Assembly (NCBI GenBank): GCA_031400455.1
Contig: JANNPX010000007.1
Span: 1-40,883 of the forward strand
Length of the DNA stretch: 40,883 nucleotides
Direction: 5' to 3'
Source of the DNA: JANXYW01 sp031400455
GTDB taxonomy: Bacteria > Chloroflexota > Dehalococcoidia > DSTF01 > JACRBR01
The translations under genes were made by a program, and so were the position numbers. The notes beneath the pieces are model-generated. The model ran no database searches. It was not told the origin of the DNA and saw nothing but the letters and a program-made list of their open reading frames with translations. Positions 1 through 7,672 of this stretch are shown one piece after another. Within the stretch, counting starts at the first letter, position 1. Each line of letters opens with the position of its first letter.

Positions 1-2
1 TC

Positions 3-296
3 AAAGAGGAGGTGCCGTACTACATCGCGCGATCGCAACACGGCTGGCAGTATGTGGCGTTTGCCCTCGCAGGGTTGCAATTCGTCGTGCCGTTCATGGT
101 ACTGTTGACCCGCGACGGCAAGCGCGACGCGGGCAACCTGATGATCGTGGCCGGGATCGTGCTGGCGATGCGCATCGTCGACTACTATTGGTTGATCGCC
201 CCGGTTCGCCGCATCGCCCGCATCGTCGATGAGCGCTCCAGATCGCGCGCCTTCGCGCACGGCGTGCTGCAGCGTCGCTTGGCGGTTCAGCCCTAG
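3..296 (+). CDS. ActF-like quinone-binding subunit of alternative complex III, C-terminal fragment
   Basis: The frame is open from the window edge, so the 5' end is missing. The visible part reads KEEVPYYIARSQHGWQYVA, then two hydrophobic helices (about residues 17-36 and 44-62), ending in a YYWLIAP motif. This resembles the late region of NrfD/ActF-type membrane subunits that pass electrons from quinol in alternative complex III. After WLIAP (about base 200) the resemblance stops. The remaining 32 codons are the antisense of a TadE-like gene on the other strand, and the stop at 294-296 is therefore probably not the native one. The gene looks broken by a junction rather than complete. The family call rests on a short segment; another NrfD-family subunit is possible. 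Confidence 0.5.
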   Translation, partial: KEEVPYYIARSQHGWQYVAFALAGLQFVVPFMVLLTRDGKRDAGNLMIVAGIVLAMRIVDYYWLIAPVRRIARIVDERSRSRAFAHGVLQRRLAVQP

Positions 297-398
297 GCCG
301 ACCTCAAACACCGCAAAGAGAAAGAAGACCAACAGCGGAAAGACGACCGCGAACTCAAGCAGTCCTTGGCCGTCTTGCTGGGACAGTCGCCGCAGCAT
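201..398 (-). pseudogene. TadE-like pilus assembly protein, N-terminal part, truncated at a junction
   Basis: An ATG at 398 opens a leftward frame with a TadE/TadG-type start: basic MLRRLSQQDGQGLLEFAVV, a hydrophobic helix (about residues 15-36), then NRQATLQHAVREGARSGA. This arrangement (GQ..LEFA, helix, Q..AREGAR) is typical of TadE minor pseudopilins, which are anchored in the inner membrane and support Flp/Tad pili. The frame stays open to the window edge, but below about base 205 it is only antisense to the ActF-like gene, so the true C-terminal two thirds are absent. It lies 64 bases downstream of the Flp pilin on the same strand, as expected for a tad cluster. A purine-rich AAAGGGAG precedes the start. 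Confidence 0.6.
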
Positions 399-419
399 GG
401 AACTCCCTTTTTGGTGAGT

Positions 420-443
420 GGGCGGGGCCGTGCGGCCCCGCCC
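420..443 (-). terminator. Strong GC hairpin between flp and tadE
   Basis: GGGCGGGGCC, a four-base loop, and GGCCCCGCCC form a perfect 10-bp stem between the pilin stop and the TadE start. There is no T-run after it on the minus strand (the next bases are ACTCACCAAAAAGG), so it is more likely a partial terminator or mRNA-stabilising hairpin that lets pilin exceed TadE expression. It resembles the dispersed palindromes found elsewhere in the window but lacks their GTAG flank. Confidence 0.45.
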
Positions 444-462
444 GTTCGATTTCCAGGAGAGA

Positions 463-705
463 CTAGTTGCCGCTGCAGCCGTCGGAGTTCAAGCTTACGC
501 AAGCTCCGACCCGGTCCGCGAATTCCTGAAGCTTCGGGCCCAGATCCGCGAAGAAGAACGCAGCTGCCCCGGCGGCAGCGATGAATCCGACGAGCACCGC
601 GTACTCGATCAGGTCCTGGCCGACTTCCTCGCGCAGGCGAGTCGCCACCGAATTCTTCAGGCTCGACGCCCACGACAAAGCTGAAAGGACGATACTGTTT
701 ACCAC
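463..705 (-). CDS. Flp/Fap-type pilin (type IVb)
   Basis: An 80-residue pilin. A short basic leader is followed by the Flp signature REEVGQDLIEYAVLVGFIAAA and a hydrophobic helix that forms the pilus core, then a short acidic tail ending CVSLNSDGCSGN with two cysteines. Flp pilins are exported, cleaved by a prepilin peptidase and assembled by the Tad machinery into adhesive pili. I chose the GTG at 705 because AGGAGGG lies 10 bases upstream (complement of 716-722); the longer frame to 780 would put this ribosome site inside the gene. The usual G/E cleavage site before the Glu-Tyr pair is not exact here (EEVGQDLIEY), as in other actinobacterial and Chloroflexota Flp proteins. The downstream gene is a TadE-like fragment. 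Confidence 0.8.
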   Translation of the reverse strand: MVNSIVLSALSWASSLKNSVATRLREEVGQDLIEYAVLVGFIAAAGAAAFFFADLGPKLQEFADRVGACVSLNSDGCSGN

Positions 706-1092
706 TTCGGACTCACCCTCCTGGAACTGATTACTGCGCTGATAAGACCCCGCACCAGACGGGGAACTTCCCATTGTCACCGGCGGTCGTCAACATCAGC
801 AGCGCGCCGCCACGCGCATGCATCGGGCGGGAACGAGTCCGCAGCCGCTATTCGACTGTGCTCTCTGCCTAGAACGGGCGATTCGCCGTGGCGTTTCGCT
901 CCGCATCGCCAACGTTGCGGCCTTGTCTAGTTCGACCATTTCTGCGGCGATCACGCGCACAGCGCCGGTCACGATGGCTCGCGGTCGCGACGCCGTCGGA
1001 CAGCCAAGACTCACAACTTGCGGGGCAAAAAATCGAGCGTCCCGGCAACCCGCCAGCTCCGGGTGCGCAATCGCCTAGCGAGAGGCGATCCG
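706..1092 (-). other. Long non-coding stretch, probable flp leader
   Basis: No convincing protein is seen on either strand; the short open frames here have no recognisable motif or ribosome site. If transcribed from the promoter at 1093-1121, the first 70 bases hold a hairpin ATCGCCT/AGGCGAT, a second CCCGG/CCGGG stem and a run of six T (complement of 1027-1032). That could be an early termination site or a small RNA. I could not match it to a known riboswitch. The rest up to 1418 holds only the ribosome site GAGGAGG in front of the next gene. Confidence 0.3.
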
Positions 1093-1121
1093 AACGTAAC
1101 ACCGGCCCATAAGGGTGTCAA
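1093..1121 (-). promoter_or_regulatory. Consensus sigma70-type promoter firing towards flp
   Basis: On the minus strand TTGACA (1121-1116), a 17-base spacer and TACGTT (1098-1093) form a near-ideal housekeeping promoter. Transcription would start near 1086 and reach the Flp pilin start at 705 after a leader of about 380 bases. The same -10 hexamer, TACGTT, occurs in the nadA promoter of this window. Confidence 0.5.
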
Positions 1122-1418
1122 GCCGTTCTTTGACGGCTGTGTGTGAACATCTGGAAGCGCCCTTCCGCGCCAGATTCACTTCTTGACAGAGCGCGTAAAA
1201 CTCGCGCGAATGCGCCTTGTCATAGCCTGCCCGGCCGTATCGCAGGGCGCGGTTGCCGTCATCTGCCGCGGTCGTCGTCGCTCCCGGGTCGATGTCCCAC
1301 CCTGCGCGTCCCACAATCCGCGCCCGTCGGCTGACAGCCGCATCTACCGCCGTCTAGCCCCAACCCCATCCCGGCGATAGAATCCCGATCGAAACGTGCA
1401 GTTCGAGGAGGCGCCAAC

Positions 1419-3557
1419 ATGCTCCCCAGCCACGAGTTCCCTGGCAACTACATCTATTACTTCTCGTTCGTCGGGCTGCTCGCCTTCCTCTTCTACTCCA
1501 TCTCCATCAAAGTCTCCGTCTTCGCCCGCGGCAAGGGCGATAACCGCTTCGACCACCTGTTCGAGCGCCTGACCTCGCTGGTCCCGTACCTCATGGGCAA
1601 CGCCCGAGTCGCCCGCAGGCGCTACTGGTACAGCGGCCTCCTCCATTCGCTCATCTACTGGGGCTTCATCGTCCTGCAGGTCCGTACCATCAACTTCATC
1701 CTCAAGGGCATCAACGAAGACATCTCCTTCGAGCACATCTTCGGCTTCTACTACGACATCACGGTCCGCGCCCCGATGGACATGTTCAACATCCTCGTCC
1801 TCATCGGCTGCGGCATGGCAGCGTGGCAGCGTCGATTCTGGAAGCCTGCCCGCATGACGTTCAACATGGACGCCTGGCTGATCCTCTTCTTCATCGCCTT
1901 CCTCATGCTCAGCGATGTGATGGTCAACAGCTTCGAAATCGCCACCGACCCCCAGGGCGGCGAGAAGTGGTCGTTCCTCGCCTACTCGTTCGCGCAACTC
2001 TGGGACGGCATCGGCATGTCGCGTGGCGTCCAGGAAGGGTTCCTCAACTTCTGGTGGTACGCCCACCTCTACGACTTCCTGCTCTTCGCCAACAACCTGC
2101 CCTACAGCAAGCACTCCCATGTGCTGTCGGTCGCACCGAATATCCTCTTCCGGCGCATCGAGCCCACCGGCAAGCTCCAGCCGATCAAGGACTTCGAGAA
2201 CCTCGAGCGCTTTGGCGCCGGCCGTATCGAAGATCTCACCTGGAAGCAGATGCTCGACCCGTACACTTGCACGGAGTGCGGGCGCTGCGAGATCAACTGC
2301 CCCGCCTTCCTCACCGGCAAGGAGCTCTCGCCGAAGAAGATCATGCACGACATGCGCGCCGCCATCGAGGCGGAAGTCCACAAGATCAGTTCGCCCATCT
2401 TCGTCTGGGACGCCCTCAAGCCACCGTCGAAGAATGGCTCGAACGGCAATGGGCATGGCGACGCCGACGCTCACCCCGCCGACCTCACCTTGATCGATGC
2501 CGTCGGCTTCAACCCCGTGTGGGACTGCGTCACCTGCGGCGCCTGCATGGAACAGTGCCCGGTATTCATCGAGCACGTGCCCGCGCTCCAGGACATGCGC
2601 CGCTTCTTCACCATGAACGAAGCCAACATGCCGGAGACCGCCGCGGCGACGCTGCAACAGATCGAACAGCGCGGCCACCCCTGGCGCGGCGCGCAGTTCA
2701 GCCGCACGGCGTGGATGGAAGGGCTCGACATCCCCACCTTCGACGGAACGCAGAAGTACCTCTACTGGGTCGGCTGCTCCGGCGCGATGGTCGATCGCAA
2801 CATTCCGATCACCCGCGCCGTCGCTCGCCTGCTCGCCGAGGCCGGCGTCAGCTACGGCTGCCTCGGCGACGAGGAGCAGTGCACCGGTGACCCCGCGCGG
2901 CGCCTCGGCAACGAGTACCTGTTCCAGGAGCAGGCGAAGTCACTGATCGAGGTCATGCACGCGAAGGGCGTGCAGAAGATCATCACGAACTGCCCGCACT
3001 GCTTCAACACCATGGCGAACGAATACCCCGACTTCGACGGTCACTTCGAGGTGATCCACCACACCACGTTCTTGTCAAAGCTTCTCAAGGACGGCGCCCT
3101 GATCCCGAAACAGGATCTCCCGCTCGCCATCACCTACCACGACTCCTGCTACCTCGGCCGCCACAACGGCAACTACGACGGCCCGCGCGACATCGTCGAT
3201 GCCCTGCCCGGTGGCACGCGGGTCGAAATGCCGCGCAACCGCGACAACAGCTTCTGCTGCGGCGCCGGCGGCGGTCACATGTGGGTCGAAGAGTCGAAGG
3301 GCAAGCGCATCAACGTCGCCCGCACTGAAGAGGCCGTCGCCACCGGTGCGCAGGTGATCGCCACCGCCTGCCCCTTCTGCATCCAGATGTTCGAAGACGG
3401 CATCCCCACCGTGCAGCCCGACGACACCAAGCGAATGAAGACGTTCGACGTCGCCGAACTGTTGGAGCTAACAGTGATCGGCCGCCCCAGCGGCGGCTCA
3501 CCCGCCGCCGACGCCATGGGCATCGCCGAACCGGAACCGGCAGCAGATCCCGCGTAG
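1419..3557 (+). CDS. Membrane-bound FeS oxidoreductase (NarI-like + HdrD-like; EMO/FadF type)
   Basis: A 712-residue fusion. The first ~230 residues hold several membrane helices of the nitrate-reductase-gamma type, which can carry b hemes. Next come two [4Fe-4S] ferredoxin motifs, CTECGRCEINCP at residue 284 and CVTCGACMEQCP at 370. Two CCG domains follow (NCPHC at about 525, CCGAGGG at about 613, then TACPFC), as in heterodisulfide reductase subunit D. This order is that of the bacterial ETF:menaquinone oxidoreductases (EMO; FadF/YwjF in Bacillus), which pass electrons from fatty-acid or amino-acid oxidation through ETF to the quinone pool. No etf genes lie in the window, so the partner is inferred. 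The start has GAGGAGG 8 bases upstream. The stop codon lies inside a GTAGGGGC palindrome. Confidence 0.8.
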   Translation: MLPSHEFPGNYIYYFSFVGLLAFLFYSISIKVSVFARGKGDNRFDHLFERLTSLVPYLMGNARVARRRYWYSGLLHSLIYWGFIVLQVRTINFILKGINEDISFEHIFGFYYDITVRAPMDMFNILVLIGCGMAAWQRRFWKPARMTFNMDAWLILFFIAFLMLSDVMVNSFEIATDPQGGEKWSFLAYSFAQLWDGIGMSRGVQEGFLNFWWYAHLYDFLLFANNLPYSKHSHVLSVAPNILFRRIEPTGKLQPIKDFENLERFGAGRIEDLTWKQMLDPYTCTECGRCEINCPAFLTGKELSPKKIMHDMRAAIEAEVHKISSPIFVWDALKPPSKNGSNGNGHGDADAHPADLTLIDAVGFNPVWDCVTCGACMEQCPVFIEHVPALQDMRRFFTMNEANMPETAAATLQQIEQRGHPWRGAQFSRTAWMEGLDIPTFDGTQKYLYWVGCSGAMVDRNIPITRAVARLLAEAGVSYGCLGDEEQCTGDPARRLGNEYLFQEQAKSLIEVMHAKGVQKIITNCPHCFNTMANEYPDFDGHFEVIHHTTFLSKLLKDGALIPKQDLPLAITYHDSCYLGRHNGNYDGPRDIVDALPGGTRVEMPRNRDNSFCCGAGGGHMWVEESKGKRINVARTEEAVATGAQVIATACPFCIQMFEDGIPTVQPDDTKRMKTFDVAELLELTVIGRPSGGSPAADAMGIAEPEPAADPA

Positions 3558-3579
3558 GGGCGGCCCTGTGTGGCCGCCC
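3554..3579 (+). repeat. GTAGGGGC palindromic element, copy 1
   Basis: GTAGGGGC is followed by the stem GGGCGGCC, a six-base loop and GGCCGCCC. The TAG inside the element is the stop codon of the upstream oxidoreductase gene. It can also act as a hairpin between two convergent genes. Confidence 0.6.
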
Positions 3580-3627
3580 GCGTGTGGTGCGATGCCCCGC
3601 GTCTGCCCACCGGGATACGATGCTCAA

Positions 3628-4422
3628 CTACCCCTTCCGCCCGACGAACAGCAGATGCTCCGCCAACCCGTGCGTGTCCGGATCCTTCCCCAATCGATAG
3701 TTCAAGTCGACCCAGTACTCCCACGCCGCGCCGTCGAGATCGTTGATCTTGCCGCGAATCATGCTCACCACGCCCTCGCACGCAACCGTGACGATGTGCT
3801 CGACGCTCGTCTCCGCGAACAGTGCCGCAAGCTCCGCCGGGCGCATGAGGTACACGTCCGTGAACCCCTCTGCGTTCGGTGTCTTGCCGGTCGCGATCTG
3901 CCCCTCGTACACCTCACGATGTTCCACCACCTGCATCGGATCATGCTTCGCCCAGAAGCGGATCGCCGCATACCGCGTGATGTTCGTCGCCATCACGATG
4001 CCGCCCGGTCTTGCCACGCGCACCGCCTCGTTCACCGCCGTCTGACGATCGGCCTCCTCGAGCAGGTGGTACAGCGGCCCCATCAGCAGCACTGCGTCGA
4101 ACGAGCCGTCCGCAAACGCGCCGAGGTCGCGAGCGTCCGCCTTCGTGACCGCGCCGATCCGGAGCCCCACCTCCGCAGCCTTCGCCTCAGCCAGCGCAAG
4201 TTCCACCTCGGAGATGTCAGCAAGCGTGACGTCGTAGCCACGACGCGTAAGCTCAATCGCGTAGCGTCCCGGCCCGCCGCCGATATCGAGCACGCGTGCT
4301 GGGGCAGAGGGCAGATACTCATCGAATGCGCGCAGCGTCACCGCGAACTCGACGCGATCCCGATCGAGTCGCACCCACTCCTTCTCCGCGTCCGAGTCGT
4401 AGTACCGTTCGACGTTCGTCAT
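3628..4422 (-). CDS. Class I SAM-dependent methyltransferase
   Basis: A 264-residue Rossmann-fold methyltransferase. The SAM-binding motif I is VLDIGGGPGRYAIEL near residue 43; an acidic LADIS follows motif I, and FDAVLLMGPLYHL is the motif IV region, with an aromatic-rich C-terminal half. It is cytosolic; the substrate cannot be told from sequence. I prefer the ATG at 4422 (MTNVERYYDSDAEKEW), which matches how such proteins begin, over a TTG 69 bases upstream. It is convergent with the FeS oxidoreductase gene and stands alone on its strand. Confidence 0.75.
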   Translation of the reverse strand: MTNVERYYDSDAEKEWVRLDRDRVEFAVTLRAFDEYLPSAPARVLDIGGGPGRYAIELTRRGYDVTLADISEVELALAEAKAAEVGLRIGAVTKADARDLGAFADGSFDAVLLMGPLYHLLEEADRQTAVNEAVRVARPGGIVMATNITRYAAIRFWAKHDPMQVVEHREVYEGQIATGKTPNAEGFTDVYLMRPAELAALFAETSVEHIVTVACEGVVSMIRGKINDLDGAAWEYWVDLNYRLGKDPDTHGLAEHLLFVGRKG

Positions 4423-4517
4423 ACCGCTCTCGATCCATTCGGGCAGGCAGTCGCCGCTACGAGCGTGCCATCTAGCAATGTAGTTCGTCAATTGCGTCGC
4501 CAGTCACACACATCGGC

Positions 4518-4541
4518 GTAGGGGCACGCGGTGGCGTGCCC
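4518..4541 (+). repeat. GTAGGGGC palindromic element, copy 2
   Basis: GTAGGGGC with the perfect stem GGGCACGC, loop GGTG, GCGTGCCC, between two divergent genes. The arm sequence differs from copy 1 but pairing is preserved. Confidence 0.6.
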
Positions 4542-4630
4542 GTGCGGGCACAATCCCATGTGATGGACGCCTGCTCCGTGCGGGTCTCCGGTGCCACCCC
4601 GCGCCTCGCAGCAGGGTGTACACTCGACCG

Positions 4631-5872
4631 ATGAGGGGATCATCAGCCTTCGTCCGCAGCCTGCCCCGTGCTGCCTTGCTCGTGCTCAGTGCCGCGCTCG
4701 TCGTCGGCGCGCTGCTCGGACCCACCACCACGACCGCCGCGCCGCAAGCGACCACGTACGACTTCACGCAAGTCACCACGATCATGCAGAACGCCGTCAC
4801 GACCATCCCGCTGCAGGGCGCGTCGTTGCGCGTCGTGAAGGACTCCGTAGTCGTCTACGAACAAGCCTTCGGCGCGTATACCACGTCCACCTCGCCGCCG
4901 ATCGCGTCCGCCAGCAAATGGCTCTCCGCCGCCGTCATCATGTCGCTTGTCGAGGATGGGCTCATCGATCTCGACGAGCCTGTGTCCACATACCTACCGC
5001 AGTTCACCGGCCTCAAGGGCACCATGACCGTCCGGCAGATGTTCTCCCATACCTCCGGATTGTCCGGCGACCACAACTGTCGGGACAATCACACGATTAC
5101 GCTCGCCAACTGCGTCGACCAGATCGCGCTGGTGTCGCTCCAGGCGGCGCCGGGCGCCCTCTTCGATTACGGCGGCGTGTCGATGCATGTCGCCGGCCGC
5201 GTTGCCGAAGTGGTAAGCGGACAGTCATGGGCGCAGCTCTTTGAAGACCGCATCCGCGCGCCGCTCGGCCTCACGAACACCTACTACTTCAATGCGACGC
5301 CCGATCTGAATCCATCTATGGCTGGCGGGGCGAGGTCGACGCTCGGCGACTATGGGAAGTTCCTGGCGATGATCCTCGCCGATGGCAATGCCGGCGGAGT
5401 GCAAGTCCTCACGCCCGCCTCTGTACACGAGATGCAGATCGATCAGACCGCTGGCGCCGCCGGAGCAAATCCGCGCGGCTACGGCCTCGGCGAGTGGCGC
5501 GACATCGTCGACAACCAGGACAACGCCACCCAGCTCAGCAGCGCCGGCGCATTCGGATTCGTCCCCTGGATCGATACCGAACGCAACTACTACGCCGTGT
5601 TCCTGACCTACGACCATCTCGACAATGTCAGGCCCACCGTGAACCAGCTGGAAACGACGATCCGCGCCATCTTCGATGCGCCACCCTCACCGCCGCCAGT
5701 CGGCGGCGTCGCCCACGCGCCCGAGTTCCGCGCTGATCGCACCACCGCCGTGGAGGAGCACCCGTCTGCGAGGTGGGTCGTTGCCACGATCATCATCTGC
5801 GCCGCCGCGATGCTGCTCATCGTCGCTGGCTTCGTCTGGAGACGTGAGAGGCCCGCGCACCCGAGGTCATAG
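4631..5872 (+). CDS. Secreted, membrane-anchored serine hydrolase (beta-lactamase/class C fold)
   Basis: 413 residues. An N-terminal signal peptide (basic MRGSSAFVR, hydrophobic core, TTAAPQA) exports it. The beta-lactamase/D-alanyl-peptidase fold carries the SxxK motif SASK (Ser93, Lys96) with a second catalytic region FDYGGVSMH at about residue 178. A C-terminal helix (about 380-402) followed by RRERP would anchor it outside the membrane. Members hydrolyse esters, peptides or beta-lactams; the substrate is unknown. I start at ATG 4631, which gives a normal signal peptide; an in-frame GTG lies 15 bases upstream. It is convergent with the transketolase genes. Confidence 0.75.
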   Translation: MRGSSAFVRSLPRAALLVLSAALVVGALLGPTTTTAAPQATTYDFTQVTTIMQNAVTTIPLQGASLRVVKDSVVVYEQAFGAYTTSTSPPIASASKWLSAAVIMSLVEDGLIDLDEPVSTYLPQFTGLKGTMTVRQMFSHTSGLSGDHNCRDNHTITLANCVDQIALVSLQAAPGALFDYGGVSMHVAGRVAEVVSGQSWAQLFEDRIRAPLGLTNTYYFNATPDLNPSMAGGARSTLGDYGKFLAMILADGNAGGVQVLTPASVHEMQIDQTAGAAGANPRGYGLGEWRDIVDNQDNATQLSSAGAFGFVPWIDTERNYYAVFLTYDHLDNVRPTVNQLETTIRAIFDAPPSPPPVGGVAHAPEFRADRTTAVEEHPSARWVVATIIICAAAMLLIVAGFVWRRERPAHPRS

Positions 5873-5901
5873 GGAGCGCCCGATCGCCGACCAGATCCCG
5901 C

Positions 5902-5930
5902 GTAGGGGCATTCCGCAGAATGCCTTTCCC
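5902..5930 (+). repeat. GTAGGGGC palindromic element, copy 3
   Basis: GTAGGGGC with arms GGCATTC, loop CGCA, GAATGCC, then TTTCCC. The flank AGATCCCGC upstream is shared with copy 1, suggesting a longer element. It sits between convergent genes. Confidence 0.55.
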
Positions 5931-5952
5931 GTGCCGAACGCTGAGGCGTCCC

Positions 5953-6873
5953 TCAACTCGCGACGAGATCGCGCAAAGCCCCGGTTCCCAGCCACTCGCC
6001 AATCCGCGTCCGCAGGCCCGGTGCGTCGAGTCCGTGCGCCGCGTCGTGCCGCTCCGCGCCCCCATACTTGCGGTGCTCCGCGGGTGGAACTCCGATGCAG
6101 AGCAATCGGTGTGCTTTGTCGGAAAGTGCGGCGGACACCTCGGCCGCGGACGTCCCCTCGAGGTACGGTTCCACCAGGACCACGTCGGTTCCCGTAACCG
6201 AAGCCCGGAGTCCATCGCGGTCGAAGGGCCGCACCGTGGCGGCGTACAACACCGTTGCGTCGATCGCGGACAACGCCTCCATCACCGGATCCAGCATCGG
6301 GCCGACGGCGATCACTGTCGGTGCGCCGCGTGCACCCCGGCGCTGCACCACCAGCTTGCCGTCGGCGTCGGCCGCGGGCGCGGCATTCTTCCGCTCGGAC
6401 AGGCGAATGTAGACCGCGTCGTCCGTTTGCGCGGCGTCCCGCAGGAACGTCTCGACCTCGTCGGGATGTCCCGGTACGTGGATGCGCCAACCAGGAAGCG
6501 TCGCCATCAGCGCCACGTCGCCGGGCGACTGGTGCGTGCGTCCGTACGCGGCGACATCGTAGGACGCGCCGCAGCTCACGAGGATGCCGCCGACCCCCTG
6601 GTGCGCGAACCCGAGCTTCACCTGCTCGAACGACCGCTCGACAAGGAACGGCGCAAAGCTGTGCGCGATCGGCCGCATCCCCTCCAGCGCCATACCGGCA
6701 GCGACGTTCACCATCAGCTGTTCGCGGATACCAACGTTCACGACCCGGTGTGGATGGCGCTGATACGCGCCGCTCGCCTTGAATCGATCGACCGTGATAT
6801 CCGCCATCACCACGGCCAGGCGTGGATCATTTTCCAGCAATTCACTGACGACACTGACGAATCGATCGCGCAT
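5953..6873 (-). CDS. Transketolase, C-terminal subunit
   Basis: 306 residues containing the pyrimidine-binding and C-terminal domains of a transketolase split into two chains. Visible are VVMADITVDRF near the start, the conserved VNVGIREQLMVNVAAGMA (the Glu that activates thiamin diphosphate) at about residue 44, and FAPFLVERSFEQVKLG. A Rossmann-like C-terminal part with VLYAATVRPFD follows. With the preceding gene it forms a two-chain enzyme that moves two-carbon units between sugar phosphates. It starts 9 bases after the N-terminal subunit stop; AAGGAATGAGG overlapping that stop is the ribosome site. The pair is controlled from the SoxR-like promoter upstream. Confidence 0.85.
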   Translation of the reverse strand: MRDRFVSVVSELLENDPRLAVVMADITVDRFKASGAYQRHPHRVVNVGIREQLMVNVAAGMALEGMRPIAHSFAPFLVERSFEQVKLGFAHQGVGGILVSCGASYDVAAYGRTHQSPGDVALMATLPGWRIHVPGHPDEVETFLRDAAQTDDAVYIRLSERKNAAPAADADGKLVVQRRGARGAPTVIAVGPMLDPVMEALSAIDATVLYAATVRPFDRDGLRASVTGTDVVLVEPYLEGTSAAEVSAALSDKAHRLLCIGVPPAEHRKYGGAERHDAAHGLDAPGLRTRIGEWLGTGALRDLVAS

Positions 6874-6882
6874 GGTCAGACC

Positions 6883-7611
6883 TCATTCCTTCGGTTCTAC
6901 GACGGCAACGATGGCGAGGGGCACGCCCCGGTGCGGCGACGTCAGCGCACGCTCCAGCGCACCGTGATCTCGTCCGTCGACGGTCACCGCCGACCACCCC
7001 TCGACGGCGAAGCGCGCCTCAATGCCGCCAGGCCACCTGAGGGACGACGATTGGTTGTCGACGACCACCGCCGTCAGCGCCTCCAGTCCGAAACGCGCAG
7101 CGGCGACTACTGCTTCGCTGTTGCTGCCCTCATCGAACTCGGCGTCGCCCAGCAGGCAGTAGACGCACGGATCGCTCTTGCCGCGCGCCCGCAACGCCAG
7201 CGACATGCCGACCGCGATCGGCAGGCCGTGGCCGAGGGAGCCGCTCGAGATTTCGACGCCGGGTATGAGCGTGCGGTCCGGGTGAAGCCCGAGCGGCGAG
7301 TCGTAGCGCACCCATGTCCGCAACGCGTCTTCGCCGATGAAGCCTTTCGCCGCAAGCACCGCGTAGTAGGCCATCGGCCCGTGCCCCTTCGACAGCAGGA
7401 ACCGATCGCGGTCATCGTCATCTGGCCGCGCAGGATCGATGCGCAGGATCCGGTCATACAGCACCCAGAGCACGTCCAGCGTGGACGTGGCGATCGCGTT
7501 GTGCTTCTCATCGCCTGTCATCAGGCTCATCAGGCGCCTGATATCGGCATATGCGCTGCTGCTGGCGGGATTGCTCGGCTGGGCGGTGGATGGCTGAGTG
7601 GCGTATGTCAT
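6883..7611 (-). CDS. Transketolase, N-terminal (thiamin diphosphate) subunit
   Basis: 242 residues. The thiamin-diphosphate motif starts at GDAEFDEGSNSEA (Gly155) and ends with the metal-binding Asn in VVVDNQ (186). The conserved histidines occur in SKGHG (77) and SGSLGHGLP (128). It provides the diphosphate-binding half of the split transketolase. I place the start at ATG 7611: the longer frame to 7638 would run into the SoxR-like operator. No ribosome site precedes the ATG, and the -10 box ends only six bases upstream, so the transcript is probably leaderless. Downstream it is coupled to the C-terminal subunit gene. Confidence 0.85.
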   Translation of the reverse strand: MTYATQPSTAQPSNPASSSAYADIRRLMSLMTGDEKHNAIATSTLDVLWVLYDRILRIDPARPDDDDRDRFLLSKGHGPMAYYAVLAAKGFIGEDALRTWVRYDSPLGLHPDRTLIPGVEISSGSLGHGLPIAVGMSLALRARGKSDPCVYCLLGDAEFDEGSNSEAVVAAARFGLEALTAVVVDNQSSSLRWPGGIEARFAVEGWSAVTVDGRDHGALERALTSPHRGVPLAIVAVVEPKE

Positions 7612-7617
7612 ACGTAG

Positions 7618-7648
7618 AAGGTAAAACTTCAAGAACACTTGAAGTCAA
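7618..7648 (-). promoter_or_regulatory. SoxR-type promoter and operator for the transketolase pair
   Basis: On the minus strand TTGACT (7648-7643), a 19-base spacer and TACCTT (7623-7618). Nineteen bases is too long for ordinary sigma70 promoters and typical of MerR-family activation. The spacer and -35 edge contain the perfect palindrome ACTTCAAGAACACTTGAAGT (7626-7645), close to the enterobacterial SoxR box (core CTCAAG...CTTGAG). soxR itself starts 28 bases away on the other strand. Confidence 0.75.
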
Positions 7649-7672
7649 GCCCTTAGGCGGAGGAATTTTTTG

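Noticed and set aside
960..1086. Possible c-di-GMP (GEMM) riboswitch in the flp leader
   Set aside because: The conserved GEMM blocks could not be found in order; only a GGGACGC fragment fits.
796..1314. Several 60-80-codon frames on both strands
   Set aside because: No motif, no ribosome site, and mutually overlapping; treated as non-coding leader.
1344..2678. A 444-codon leftward frame
   Set aside because: Entirely antisense to the FeS oxidoreductase; low-complexity Glu/Asp/Val content typical of shadows in GC-rich genes.
5920..7617. A 565-codon rightward frame
   Set aside because: Antisense to both transketolase subunits and the operator; no recognisable domain.
7612..7638. Earlier start of the transketolase N subunit
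   Set aside because: It would place the SoxR-like palindrome and -10 box inside the coding sequence.
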